Notes under the pieces: generated by a model
Databases searched by the model: none
The model's input: the letters and a program-made list of their open reading frames with translations, nothing else
What the model was told of the DNA's origin: nothing
Assembly: GCF_014268805.2 (NCBI RefSeq)
Contig: NZ_JABWRF020000002.1
Coordinates: 1,308,001-1,372,000 of the forward strand
Origin: Pseudomonas farsensis
Lineage (GTDB): Bacteria; Pseudomonadota; Gammaproteobacteria; Pseudomonadales; Pseudomonadaceae
DNA: 64,000 bases
Direction: 5' to 3'
Made by a program: the position numbers and the translations under genes
Shown: piece after piece, positions 36,617-45,575 of the stretch
Layout: the number at the start of each line of letters is the position of its first letter
Position numbering within the stretch: position 1 is the first letter of the stretch

Positions 36617-36990
36617 CTTCAGGGCCTCATCGCAGGCTATCGCCAGCTCCCACAGTGATCGCGTCGCTGCTGATTTTTGTGGGAGGTGCCGCCGAACCGG
36701 GTGACCTAGCTTCAGGGCCTCATCGCAGGCTATCGCCAGCTCCCACAGTGATCGCGTCGCTGCTGATTTTTGTGGGAGGTGCCGCCGAACCGGGTGACCT
36801 AGCTTCAGGGCCTCATCGCAGGCTATCGCCAGCTCCCACAGTAATCGCATCGCTGCTGATTTTTGTGGGAGGTGCCGCCGAACCGGGTGACCTAGCGCCA
36901 GGGCCTCATCGCAGGCTTCGCCAGCTCCCACAAAAATCAGCAGCGACGCGATCACTGTGGGAGCTGGCGAAGCCTGCGATGAGGCCATCA
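36591..36990. repeat. 93-bp tandem repeat (four copies) ending in an inverted REP
   Basis: Units start at 36591, 36684, 36777 and 36870, exactly 93 bp apart. Each begins with the last codons and stop of the dehydrogenase gene (AGGTGCCGCCGAACCGGGTG), contains a REP unit, and ends in a GCGTCGCTGCTGATTTTTGT segment. The fourth is closed by an inverted copy (about 36930-36987), giving a long hairpin. The 444-bp gap 36617-37060 holds this and the leader of the next gene. Confidence 0.93.
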
Positions 36991-37060
36991 GCAACACCAC
37001 AAAGCCCCACCTTCTGTCCGACAAAAACAATCGCTTCCCAAGAGAAGCAAGAGGGTCCAC

Positions 37061-38404
37061 ATGAACAGCAAATCCGCCGCCGCAGCCGCGCCGATAGTGG
37101 CAAGTATCGGCCGCCATCGCTTCAAGGTCCTGGCGCTGATCTTCGTCATCACCGTGATCAACTACGCCGACCGTGCCACCTTGTCGATCACCGGCACCCA
37201 GGTACTCAGCGACCTGGGCCTGGACCCGGTGATGCTTGGCATGATCTTCTCGGCCTTCGCCTGGGCCTATGCCCTGGGCCAGGTGCCCGGCGGCTGGCTG
37301 CTCGACCGCTTCGGCGCGCGCCGGGTGTATGGCATCAGCCTGATCCTCTGGTCGCTGTTCACCCTGCTGCAGGGCACCGTCGGCTGGATGGGCCTGGCCG
37401 GGGTGTCGGCGGCGGTGGCACTGTTCTCGCTGCGCTTCATGCTCGGGCTGGTCGAGTCGCCGGCCTTCCCGGCCAACTCGCGCATCGTCAGCTGCTGGTT
37501 CCCCACCCGCGAACGCGGCACCGCCTCGGCGCTGTTCAACTCGGCGCAATACATGGCCGTGGTGGTGTTCGCCCCGCTGATGGCGTGGATGACCCACACC
37601 CTGAGCTGGGAGCAAGTGTTCATCTGGATGGGCGTGCTGGGGCTGGCGCTGAGCGTGGTGTGGTTCCGCCTGTACCACGAGCCGCACAGCGCCCCTGGCC
37701 TGAGCCGCGAAGAGCTCGACTACATGCGCGAAGGCGGCGCCCTGGTAGACCTTGAGCAAGAGCGCAAAACCGCCAAGAGCAAACCTACCCGCGCCGAAAT
37801 TGCGCAACTGTTCACCAGCCGCAACCTGTGGGCGGTGTACCTGGGCCAGTACTGCATCACCGCGCTCACCTACTTCTTTATTACCTGGTTCCCGATCTAC
37901 CTGATCAAAGGCCGCGGCATGACCATCATGGAAGCCGGCTGGGTCGCCGCGCTGCCGGCCATCTGCGGCTTCACCGGCGGCATCCTCGGCGGCTTCATCT
38001 CCGATTGCCTGATCAGCCGTGGCGTGCACCCGTCCACGGCCCGCAAAACCCCGTTCGTGATCGGCATGGCGCTGTCCACCAGCCTGGTGCTGGCCAACTT
38101 CGTCGACGGCAACGCCGCCGTGATCGCCCTGATGACCCTGGCCTTCTTCGGCAAGGGCCTGGCAGCGGTGGGCTGGGCGGTGCTGTCGGATGTGGCGCCG
38201 AAGAAAATGGTCGGCCTGTGCGGCGGCGTGTTCAATGGCATCGGCAACGTTGCCGGCATCGTCACCCCGCTGGTAATTGGCTATGTCGTGGCCAGCACCG
38301 GCTCGTTCGACAACGCATTGTGGTTCGTGGCCGCCCATGGCGTGCTAGGGATCTTCGCTTACCTGTTGCTGGCCCGACGCTTCGAGCGTACCGGGCAGGC
38401 GTAG
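37061..38404 (+). CDS. gudP: MFS transporter, ACS family (GudP-like)
   Basis: A 447-residue 12-helix major facilitator of the ACS family; VINYADRATLSITGTQVLSDLGLDPVMLGMIFSAFAWAYALGQVPGGWLLDRFGARR closely resembles glucarate/galactarate permeases. AGAGGG precedes the ATG. It lies downstream of the hydroxyacid dehydrogenase, on the same strand but separated by the repeat array, and is followed by an intrinsic terminator. It would be a second aldarate transporter in the region. Confidence 0.85.
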   Translation: MNSKSAAAAAPIVASIGRHRFKVLALIFVITVINYADRATLSITGTQVLSDLGLDPVMLGMIFSAFAWAYALGQVPGGWLLDRFGARRVYGISLILWSLFTLLQGTVGWMGLAGVSAAVALFSLRFMLGLVESPAFPANSRIVSCWFPTRERGTASALFNSAQYMAVVVFAPLMAWMTHTLSWEQVFIWMGVLGLALSVVWFRLYHEPHSAPGLSREELDYMREGGALVDLEQERKTAKSKPTRAEIAQLFTSRNLWAVYLGQYCITALTYFFITWFPIYLIKGRGMTIMEAGWVAALPAICGFTGGILGGFISDCLISRGVHPSTARKTPFVIGMALSTSLVLANFVDGNAAVIALMTLAFFGKGLAAVGWAVLSDVAPKKMVGLCGGVFNGIGNVAGIVTPLVIGYVVASTGSFDNALWFVAAHGVLGIFAYLLLARRFERTGQA

Positions 38405-38423
38405 GCAGACGCCTCGGCAACAG

Positions 38424-38449
38424 AGCCTCGGGAAACCGGGGCTTTTTTT
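38424..38449 (+). terminator. Intrinsic terminator after the MFS gene
   Basis: AGCCTCGG, GAAA loop, CCGGGGCT followed by a run of T residues, 20 bp after the stop codon. The rest of the 349-bp gap 38405-38753 holds a 12-bp palindrome (GACCGGCCGGTC at 38577) and the gabP leader with AAGGAGAT at about 38689; no gene is seen. Confidence 0.85.
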
Positions 38450-38753
38450 CGCCTGGCACAAACACAAGGCACGCTGATGGCACTTGTCGTTTCCAGACAT
38501 GCCAATCACGACATCTGGCGCGAACCGGCAACCCCTGTCGTGATCGCGCACCTTCACGGCGCTCTCGAACAATTTTGACCGGCCGGTCGCGGATTAAATA
38601 AACCCCGTATTCACCGGTGCGTTGCTCTGTAAAGCGTGAAGAAGGTCAACAACAGAGCGTGAGCGACGTGTCATTCTTAGTGTTTTCAAGGAGATACTGT
38701 TCGCCTACGCCTGCCCGTCCCTTCCTTGTGTCAGCAAAAAGAGAACAAGATCA

Positions 38754-40145
38754 ATGAACACCGTGGGAACTGATGGCAACCTTGCACAAGGTTTCAAGCC
38801 ACGTCATGTAACGATGCTGTCGATTGCCGGCATTATCGGTGCAGGACTTTTCGTAGGCTCCGGGCACGCCATTGCGGCAGCCGGGCCCGCAACCATAATT
38901 TCCTATTTCGTTGCCGGCACCCTGGTGGTGCTGGTAATGCGCATGCTCGGCGAAATGGCCGTGGCGCACCCCGACACCGGCTCGTTTTCCACCTACGCCG
39001 ACCAGGCCATTGGCCGCTGGGCCGGCTACACCATCGGCTGGTTGTACTGGTGGTTCTGGGTGCTGGTGATCCCCATCGAAGCCCTGGCGGCCGGGCATGT
39101 GCTCAACGCCTGGTTCCCACAGATAGATAGCTGGATCTTCGCCCTGGCCTCGGTACTGCTGCTGGCCGGCACCAACCTGTTCAGCGTGGCCAAGTACGGC
39201 GAGTTCGAGTTCTGGTTCGCCATCCTTAAAGTCACCGCCATTCTAGGCTTCATCAGCCTGGGCTTCGCCGCCCTGATGGGCTGGCTGCCCAACCGCGAAG
39301 TCAGCGGCCTGAGCACCTTGATCAACGAACACGGCGGCTTTGCCCCGAAAGGCTGGTCGGCGGTGATCGGCGCGTTCATCACTGTGATGTTCAGCTTCAT
39401 CGGCACCGAGGCTGTCACCATCGCGGCCTCGGAGTCTTCGGACCCAGCGCGCAACATCGCCAAGGCCACCCGCTCGGTGATCTGGCGCATCAGTACTTTT
39501 TATATCCTGTCGATCTTCGTGATCATCTCGGTGGTGCCGTGGAACGACCCACAGCTGGCCGTGGTGGGCTCGTACCAGCGCGCACTGGAAATCATGAATA
39601 TCCCCAACGCCGCGCTGATGGTCGACCTGGTGGTGCTGGTGGCCGTGACCAGCTGCATGAACTCGTCCATCTACATCGCCTCGCGCATGATGTACTCCCT
39701 GGCCAAGCGCGGCGACGCGCCGGCCATGCTGAAAGTGACCTCAAGCGCCGGCGTGCCTTGGGCCGCTGTGTTCGGCAGCACCCTGATCGGCGCGGCCATC
39801 GCGGTGCTGAACTACTTCGCACCCAAGGGCGTGTTCGAGTTCCTGCTGGCCAGCTCCGGCGCCATTGCGCTGCTGGTGTACCTGGTGATCGCCATTTCGC
39901 AACTGCGCATGCGTGGGCGGTTGGAGCGCGAGAACGCCGACCTGAAGTTCCGCATGTGGCTGTTCCCGTATCTGACCTGGGGCGTGATCATCTTCATCAG
40001 CTGCGCGCTGGGCGTGATGATGTACACCGAAGAACACCGCGCAGAAGTGAGCGCGACGCTGAGCCTGGCGATCTTGATTTCGTTCCTGGGCATCGTGACT
40101 ACCCGCGGGCACAAACGGGCGGTGGCGGCGGGGGCGGTTGGGTGA
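38754..40145 (+). CDS. gabP: GABA permease
   Basis: A 463-residue, 12-helix APC-family amino-acid permease. FKPRHVTMLSIAGIIGAGLFVGSGHAI in TM1 and FSFIGTEAVTIAASESSDPARNIAKATRSVIWR between TM6 and TM7 are close to GabP. The substrate could also be another omega-amino acid. No gabD or gabT adjoins, and the gene is monocistronic with its own terminator. Confidence 0.87.
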   Translation: MNTVGTDGNLAQGFKPRHVTMLSIAGIIGAGLFVGSGHAIAAAGPATIISYFVAGTLVVLVMRMLGEMAVAHPDTGSFSTYADQAIGRWAGYTIGWLYWWFWVLVIPIEALAAGHVLNAWFPQIDSWIFALASVLLLAGTNLFSVAKYGEFEFWFAILKVTAILGFISLGFAALMGWLPNREVSGLSTLINEHGGFAPKGWSAVIGAFITVMFSFIGTEAVTIAASESSDPARNIAKATRSVIWRISTFYILSIFVIISVVPWNDPQLAVVGSYQRALEIMNIPNAALMVDLVVLVAVTSCMNSSIYIASRMMYSLAKRGDAPAMLKVTSSAGVPWAAVFGSTLIGAAIAVLNYFAPKGVFEFLLASSGAIALLVYLVIAISQLRMRGRLERENADLKFRMWLFPYLTWGVIIFISCALGVMMYTEEHRAEVSATLSLAILISFLGIVTTRGHKRAVAAGAVG

Positions 40146-40165
40146 TTGGGGTGGTATGAGCGAGG

Positions 40166-40195
40166 AGGGCGCCTTAGCCGAGGGCGCCCTTTTTT
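40166..40195 (+). terminator. Intrinsic terminator after gabP
   Basis: AGGGCGCC, short loop, GGCGCCCT then six T residues, 20 bp past the stop. It marks the end of the core-like region; G+C drops and becomes irregular to the right. Confidence 0.88.
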
Positions 40196-40326
40196 GTTGG
40201 AACAGCGGCGGCGGTGCACGACCTCACCCTGGAGATGTGGGCATTGCCGTGGCGCTGCCGAGCGAGATCAGATGCGCGACATTCTCTGCCTGCATACTGA
40301 CGTGCCCCGCTCATGCAATGCGCTGA

Positions 40327-40830
40327 TTAGTTGCAAGCCCCTGATACGCGGCAGGCGCAACTGGTAGGTACATGGCACGCGTGGTCCTTGCAACGCATGG
40401 CTTGAGCCTCGTTGCCGCCACCTGGGTAGGCGCCAAAGTGTTTCTCATAAAGCGCAATGGTCTGGGCGAAAGCGTTCTGCAGTTCCTGATAGTCCTCTTG
40501 GCCATAGATGCCGAAGTAGGGGTAGTGGTCGATGAAGCGGCCGAATACGTGGTGGCAGTCTTCACGATAGGCGCGCGTGTCCAGAATATGAGCATGCCAG
40601 ATAGCATCCACAGCCTTGCTGGGAACAAGCGATACCGACGGGTAGAAACGCTTGAGCGTCAGAAAACGGCGGTACTCCAGTTCACCCAAATCCCATTCGG
40701 TTGTGCTCATCTCGGCCTCAGAAGAGGCCGTGTATTTATGCTTCAAACGCTGAAAGTCCAAACGATCGACGTTCAGGTCCAGGCCATTGGCGGCGAGCAG
40801 AGGTTGAGTCAGTGACAAGACTGCGTTCAT
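40327..40830 (-). CDS. Glycine-rich-domain-containing-like protein with Cys-rich tail
   Basis: A 167-residue protein whose core (YPSVSLVPSKAVDAIWHAHILDTRAYREDCHHVFGRFIDHYPYFG) matches the bacterial glycine-rich domain-containing protein-like family (DUF1399-type), with the characteristic W-H-x-H and C-H-H motifs. The final 25 residues are unusual: after a PGGGN turn come seven cysteines with the pattern C-x4-C-x6-C-x-C-x5-C. There is no signal peptide. The ATG overlaps the stop of the upstream gene by 4 bp. The role is unknown; see findings. Confidence 0.7.
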   Translation of the reverse strand: MNAVLSLTQPLLAANGLDLNVDRLDFQRLKHKYTASSEAEMSTTEWDLGELEYRRFLTLKRFYPSVSLVPSKAVDAIWHAHILDTRAYREDCHHVFGRFIDHYPYFGIYGQEDYQELQNAFAQTIALYEKHFGAYPGGGNEAQAMRCKDHACHVPTSCACRVSGACN

Positions 40831-41138
40831 GGATGTTTCTCCTGTGAGTTACGGTTAACGGCCTTGATAGGCCGCCTTCGTTTCAACTCACGCTCGAAGC
40901 GTTGACGGCTGACCAGCGCGCACGGGCTGTAGCCATTGGACGTAACTTGATAAAGCAGGCGCCAGTCGCTCCCCAACTTAAAGCGCAGCAAGCCATCACA
41001 ACTGCGCACGCGCTTACCGCCCAACACAGTGAACGGTATCCCGGCCATCAGGGCGCGGTGGATATCGAGGGCTTTGGATTTGTAGCAGCTACCGACCTGA
41101 TGCGGGCAGCGGGCGATGATCGATTGAATGGTGTGCAT
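40827..41138 (-). CDS. Small RelE/ParE-like protein
   Basis: A 103-residue protein. The stretch LLRFKLGSDWRLLYQVTSNGYSPCALVSRQRFERELKRRR has the pattern of the RelE/ParE toxin fold (basic residues, an aromatic and Arg near the C-terminus). However, the N-terminal half with Cys residues is unusual, and no antitoxin gene adjoins. It is translationally coupled (4-bp overlap) to the GRDP-like gene downstream. I do not assign toxin activity. Confidence 0.55.
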   Translation of the reverse strand: MHTIQSIIARCPHQVGSCYKSKALDIHRALMAGIPFTVLGGKRVRSCDGLLRFKLGSDWRLLYQVTSNGYSPCALVSRQRFERELKRRRPIKAVNRNSQEKHP

Positions 41139-41201
41139 GACAGGCTCCGTACTTGATGACGGAGCCAGTGTTGATCTGTGGAATCCACAACCTTCCTACT
41201 T

Positions 41202-41957
41202 TTAGCGCCAGCTATCCAAAAGGTTGTCGAAGCTGTTCGCTTCATCGTATTCACGGATAATCAGGTCACGGTAATGCTGCAGCAGGCCGTTACAGGGCTG
41301 CGCATCGCGAGCTTTTTCGTAAGCCTTTTGCAGGTCGCCGCTGAAGTAGTGAGCCATCATGCTGTCGCCCAAGGACAGCGTGGCAGTTTGCGCTGCCAGG
41401 CTTTTAAGCAGATTGCCGTGCAACTGGCCGAGCCCCATTTGCGGTAATGCGTCGGCGAATGGATTGCTCAGGCGTTCTTGGTAAAGGTCGGCGACAGGCA
41501 GCCTGTCCAGGAAGTGGATGAGCTCTTGGCGCAGCAGGCCAAGCCCGGCGAGTGACTGCCGGTCCAGGAATAATTCCCTTGCCCAGTCGATCATGCCTTG
41601 GCGTTTGGCACCTGGTTTGATGATGTCGATGACTGCCTTAGGTTCACCGAATACGCCCTGAAGCAGGATGGCATTCCACAGCAAGGTTATGTGAGCGGGG
41701 TTGATCAGCACCCTGTTACGGCTATCAGGGCCCCCGCCTATCGGCAGCCATTGGCGCTCGATCAAGATGAGTTTTTGTCTGTCGGGGTGGCGATAGACCT
41801 TGTCCTTGATCGAAGGGCTCAACGCATCGGCCAGTGTCTTTACGGCATCCAGCAACTTGCCGTGCTGCGTCAGTGGTTTAGCCAGGCCTATCTGTTTACA
41901 CAGTAAGTCTTCCAGCACGCGCGAAAACTCAGGCCATGTTCGGGCTTCACTGCGCAC
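41202..41957 (-). CDS. Hypothetical protein of the Rap1a-like operon
   Basis: A 251-residue mainly helical protein with no signal peptide or membrane segment; I do not recognise the family. The start is taken as the GTG at 41957, which overlaps the 3' end of the Rap1a-like gene and has GGAG seven bases upstream; the in-frame ATG at 41981 would add eight residues. It is third in an operon with the Rap1a-like and membrane-protein genes, so it may act with them. DNA is less G+C-rich than the core. Confidence 0.65.
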   Translation of the reverse strand: MRSEARTWPEFSRVLEDLLCKQIGLAKPLTQHGKLLDAVKTLADALSPSIKDKVYRHPDRQKLILIERQWLPIGGGPDSRNRVLINPAHITLLWNAILLQGVFGEPKAVIDIIKPGAKRQGMIDWARELFLDRQSLAGLGLLRQELIHFLDRLPVADLYQERLSNPFADALPQMGLGQLHGNLLKSLAAQTATLSLGDSMMAHYFSGDLQKAYEKARDAQPCNGLLQHYRDLIIREYDEANSFDNLLDSWR

Positions 41958-42291
41958 AGGACTTCTCCAGCAAATCCTCAACGTTGTGCATGCCTTCGTC
42001 TAGCGCTACAGGTGTAGCGGCAATCTTTTGCGCCTGGGTAAACCAGTCGTTAGTCGCGCAGGTATAGCTACGGCGGTACTCATCAAGCACCCCCTTGCAC
42101 CAGCCCGCGCGCAACGCATCGGACACGCTGGTGGAGACCCCCGCGAGCAAACGTTGCTCATCCCTCGTTTGGTAAATCTTCACCAATGCCTGGCAATTGC
42201 TGATCAAAGGCTCTGCTGGCTCATCAGCCTGAGCCACAGACAAAAACAGGCTTGCCGCGAGCCAAACCAGCGGGCGCATTGCGGATTTCAA
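41947..42291 (-). CDS. Rap1a/Tai-like secreted protein
   Basis: A 114-residue protein with signal peptide MKSAMRPLVWLAASLFLSVAQA and a small helical domain with four cysteines (SNCQALVKIYQ, RAGWCKGVLDEYRR, TCAT, KSCAQ). This resembles the Rap1a/Tai family, which includes type VI secretion immunity proteins; many family members have other or unknown roles. Start ATG overlaps the upstream membrane-protein stop by 4 bp, and its own stop overlaps the next gene. No T6SS effector is recognisable beside it. Confidence 0.7.
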   Translation of the reverse strand: MKSAMRPLVWLAASLFLSVAQADEPAEPLISNCQALVKIYQTRDEQRLLAGVSTSVSDALRAGWCKGVLDEYRRSYTCATNDWFTQAQKIAATPVALDEGMHNVEDLLEKSCAQ

Positions 42292-42839
42292 AGGCTGTCC
42301 TCCCGGGTCGCATAGACGGAGTCGGGTTGTGTAACTCCGATGGTGGTGTCGTCGACACGAGGCAGCGGCTTATTGTTGCTAGTCGGGGCCGCAAGGTAGA
42401 GCGCCAGAAGGACTGATGCGTACGTCAAGCATTCGCTCAGCAGTGTGCCGGTTTGCAGGTCGCGAATATGGGCATGCAGGTCGCCTCCGTTGAGCGTTAC
42501 ACAGATGCCCAGCCCCACCAGCAACAGGCAGAAGGCACACATCAAGCCTTGGGCAAGTAAGACGCGGTTGAGGCTGTGCCAGAAGCCTGCCTTGAAGTGG
42601 CGACAGTAGCGGACGTGGCGCCATAGCAGCGGTAGCAGTGATAGGACGGCGCCTGCTTCAACCAAGGAGATATCTGACAGCCCCTCATCGTAGGTAAAAA
42701 TGCCGAAGGGCATGAGCACCAAAGTGGAAAGGCCTAGCAGCCAGCAGCCACCAAGCGCACACCAGCGCAGCAGCACTCGCAAGGCTTTCGTTAACCCGAG
42801 GTCTAGCTTTGCAAACAGCGGCAATTGAGTGGGAGGCAT
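42288..42839 (-). CDS. Hypothetical membrane protein
   Basis: A 183-residue protein with four hydrophobic segments (about 22-45, 60-70, 90-115 and 135-155) and a hydrophilic C-terminal tail ending VTQPDSVYATREDSL. The family is not recognised. It is first of three coupled minus-strand genes; the 199-bp gap upstream (42840-43038) contains the terminator of the chemotaxis receptor gene. Confidence 0.62.
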   Translation of the reverse strand: MPPTQLPLFAKLDLGLTKALRVLLRWCALGGCWLLGLSTLVLMPFGIFTYDEGLSDISLVEAGAVLSLLPLLWRHVRYCRHFKAGFWHSLNRVLLAQGLMCAFCLLLVGLGICVTLNGGDLHAHIRDLQTGTLLSECLTYASVLLALYLAAPTSNNKPLPRVDDTTIGVTQPDSVYATREDSL

Positions 42840-43002
42840 GTCGAGGCTTTCACATCCTTGTGGAGAGCGTGAGTCATGTCAGCAATGATGCCATAGTAAT
42901 GGCTCTGTCGCAGGTGGCTCACCTTGCCGCTCGCATCGCTAGGTGGCATTTTGCGTTAAGCAGGTAGATAGCGATTATTTTGCCGTGGGGTGATGGCAAG
43001 TT

Positions 43003-43026
43003 CGCCGGGGGCTAAACCCCCCGGCG
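43003..43026 (-). terminator. GC-rich hairpin after the chemotaxis receptor gene
   Basis: CGCCGGGGG, CTA, then CCCCCCGGCG forms a strong hairpin 13 bp past the receptor stop codon on the minus strand. It has no long T-run, so termination strength is uncertain. Confidence 0.55.
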
Positions 43027-43038
43027 CTATCACTTCAT

Positions 43039-44670
43039 TTAAAGCTGAAAGACACCAACTTGCTTATGCAGCCCCTGTGCGAGCTGCTGCAAGGTGGTCG
43101 CCGTTTCAGTCGTCTGCTCCACGGCCTGGCTGTTTTGCTGGGACATCTGTGCAATCCGCTCCACATTGCGCGCCACATCCTGGCTTGCGGCCGTCTGTTC
43201 GCGCAGCGCCAGGGAAATCTGATCCACCATGCGCACCACGTCACCCGAAGACTGACGAATATTGACGATCGCATCCCCTGCACGTTGCGCAAGTTCCACG
43301 CCGCCCTTCACCTGATGCACGCCAACCTCCATCTGCCCCACAGCATCACGCGTACCGGTCTGGATGCGCTTGACCATCTCCGTGATTTCCTGGGTCGAGT
43401 TGCCCGTACGTTGTGCGAGCAAGCGAACTTCGTCGGCCACAACCGCAAACCCACGGCCCTGTTCACCCGCACGAGCGGCCTCGATGGCGGCGTTCAGGGC
43501 AAGCAGGTTGGTTTGCTCGGCAATGCTTTTAATGACGCTGACGATACTGCTGATCTGCTCAGCATGGCTATCGAGGTCGCTGATCTGGCTGGCGGACGCC
43601 TCTACGGTGTCCGCAATCAGGTTCATGCGTTCAAGCGTCTCCTGAATCACACTGCCCCCTTCACTGGACTGGCGCCCAGACTCAGTGGACTGCGCATGGG
43701 CTTCGACAGCATTGTCCGAAACATGGTTGATACTCACCGTCAGCTCTTCCACCGTGGCCGCCATGGATGACGCCGAGTGGGATTGTTCTTGAGCGGACGA
43801 CGAGAGTTGCAGCGATGCCGTCGAAATACTGTCCGCAGCCCCCACCAACTGTTCGGCACTGAACCTGATTTCACGAATCATCCCGCGCAGGCGGTCTTGC
43901 ATGGCGACGAAGGCATGTTGCAACGTGCTGACCTCGTCGTTGCCTTTGGGCTCGATTTTATTGTCCAGGCGCCCGTCAGCAATATTGCGCGCGAGCGTGA
44001 CAGCCTCAGCCAGGCGACCATTGATGGTGCTGGCGAGGAACGAGGCGATCAGCACTGCCAAAACCGCCGCCGCCAACCCACCCCCGATGAGGATGGTAAA
44101 TGCCGTGGATTTGGATTGGTTCATCAGAAGGGTGCGCTCGTCCTGCAGCGCTTTTTCGGCCTCCTGGAATTCGCTGATGACCACTCGCATCGCATCCATC
44201 TTGGCTTTGGCCTGCCCGGAGCTGATTTGGGTGATCAGGGCTGTCAGCGGCGCCCGGTCGGCATTGACCTCACGGCGTAAGTTGATGCTGGTTTGCATGT
44301 CTTGCTGCAGCCACTGTTGGTAGACCTGTTGCAGGCGATCCAGCCGCGCTTGCTGCTGCGGGTTGTCTGCTGTGGCTTTTTTCACTCGATTGAGGGAGTC
44401 GGCGAAGACTTCCTCGCCTTTGACCATGGGCTCTAGAAAGCTGTCCTGGCCGGTGAGGGCGAAACCGCGCATGGCGGTTTCTATGTCTACCAGGCTGTTG
44501 AGGATGCTGGTGGAACGGTTTAGGACTTCGTAGCTGTGGATGTTGCGTTTGACGCTGGTGCTGACCTGGTCGAAGCCTCGTAGGGCGCAGAGGACCAAGA
44601 CGGCGATGATGAGTAGGACAACGCCGAAACCGGTGTAGAGCTTTTTGGAGATGGTGAGGGTGGAGAACAT
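43039..44670 (-). CDS. Methyl-accepting chemotaxis protein
   Basis: A 543-residue chemoreceptor: TM1 at about 10-30, a periplasmic helical CHASE3-type sensor domain ([24 protein letters not shown] ... RREVNADR), TM2 at about 190-210, and HAMP ([27 protein letters not shown]). The signalling domain carries the hairpin tip [32 protein letters not shown]. No C-terminal pentapeptide for CheR/CheB docking is present. It stands alone; ligand unknown. Confidence 0.93.
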   Translation of the reverse strand: MFSTLTISKKLYTGFGVVLLIIAVLVLCALRGFDQVSTSVKRNIHSYEVLNRSTSILNSLVDIETAMRGFALTGQDSFLEPMVKGEEVFADSLNRVKKATADNPQQQARLDRLQQVYQQWLQQDMQTSINLRREVNADRAPLTALITQISSGQAKAKMDAMRVVISEFQEAEKALQDERTLLMNQSKSTAFTILIGGGLAAAVLAVLIASFLASTINGRLAEAVTLARNIADGRLDNKIEPKGNDEVSTLQHAFVAMQDRLRGMIREIRFSAEQLVGAADSISTASLQLSSSAQEQSHSASSMAATVEELTVSINHVSDNAVEAHAQSTESGRQSSEGGSVIQETLERMNLIADTVEASASQISDLDSHAEQISSIVSVIKSIAEQTNLLALNAAIEAARAGEQGRGFAVVADEVRLLAQRTGNSTQEITEMVKRIQTGTRDAVGQMEVGVHQVKGGVELAQRAGDAIVNIRQSSGDVVRMVDQISLALREQTAASQDVARNVERIAQMSQQNSQAVEQTTETATTLQQLAQGLHKQVGVFQL

Positions 44671-45575
44671 GGTGGGGGCTACTCTTCAGGGCCTGGCTGG
44701 ACGCTACGGTGGACTCTCTTGGGGAGGGTGGTGCGTAGTGACGTTTTGATATCAACCCGTATGAGTGTGGGTGTACAGGAAAAGTTCTTTGTACAGGTTT
44801 GATCTTTTTTCTTGGGGAGATGGCGGGGTTGAGGTCTTGTGTGGGGCGGTGTGTGAAGGGCGGGATTTCTGCTTGAGGGAGGTTCGATGCTGGGATATGG
44901 CTGAGGTTGTCGAGGCGGGATTTGTTGCTTCTGGAGGGGCGAAGATGGTCGAGATCTGAACGCCGGACCGGCGGTTTTGCCAGAACACGTTTTGCGACCG
45001 CTGCATGCCAATGTGGGCGGGGGAAAGGGTTGGTTGATCTATAGACGGAATACCGAGAGACTCAGCTAGAGATCAGGGGCATGTTCGAAGTCAACTTTTG
45101 CCATCAGTGTCTACGAACCATCGACGTGGATAGACCTGATTAATCTATGGGGGGGCTACCCTCGTCGTGGGCTGTTCTTCCATTATTTTCACAAAAAGTT
45201 GGATCCCACCTTGGTGTCGGTTACTATCCAAGGGTGGCCATGGGCCATCTCGACGTAGTAATGGATTTGGCTCGGCGGCGGATCCAATGGCGCGTTATCA
45301 GCCTCTCTGCCCGTTGCGCGTCTATTCATAGGCAAAGACTATCGCTCGTGACAGACGTGTTCCTCCCGCACCTTGAGCACTTAGGTATGGATAGGTTGAT
45401 TTCCGGGTCCAGCAGGTGTCAACGGAGCAGCTAATGCACAGGGCTCCAAGACGCACGTTGATCAATCCTCATACAAATATTGGCCACGCAATAGTCGCCA
45501 GGTGCCATGATTTACAGACGCTGTCATCTACGGTTTTGTGGGCTTCTCAACGCATGTACTTTATTGGAGCTAATC
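44671..45575. other. 905-bp stretch without a recognised gene
   Basis: Between the receptor start and the DUF1232 gene I see only short open frames lacking ribosome-binding sites and family resemblance (for example 45147-45434). The DNA is less G+C-rich than the core. A stretch near 44940-44975 has weak likeness to a tRNA-type 3' end but no foldable cloverleaf. It may be degraded accessory DNA. Confidence 0.5.

Noticed and set aside
36591-36990. Regularly spaced repeats suggesting a CRISPR array
   Set aside because: The whole 93-bp unit is repeated with no variable spacers and no cas genes; it is a tandem duplication containing REP sequence.
35609-38338. A 909-residue open frame on the minus strand
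   Set aside because: It is the antisense shadow of the dehydrogenase, repeat array and MFS genes; it has no ribosome-binding site and its His/Gln/Ala-rich composition is typical of high-G+C antisense frames.
44940-45010. A sequence resembling a tRNA or ssrA 3' end (GAACGCCGGACCGGCGGT)
   Set aside because: It matches ssrA in only about 13 of 18 positions, has no acceptor or CCA match and does not fold as a T-arm plus acceptor; likely chance or too decayed to use as a border.
45147-45434. A 95-codon open frame in the gap before the DUF1232 gene
   Set aside because: No ribosome-binding site, no family resemblance and atypical composition; not enough to call a gene.
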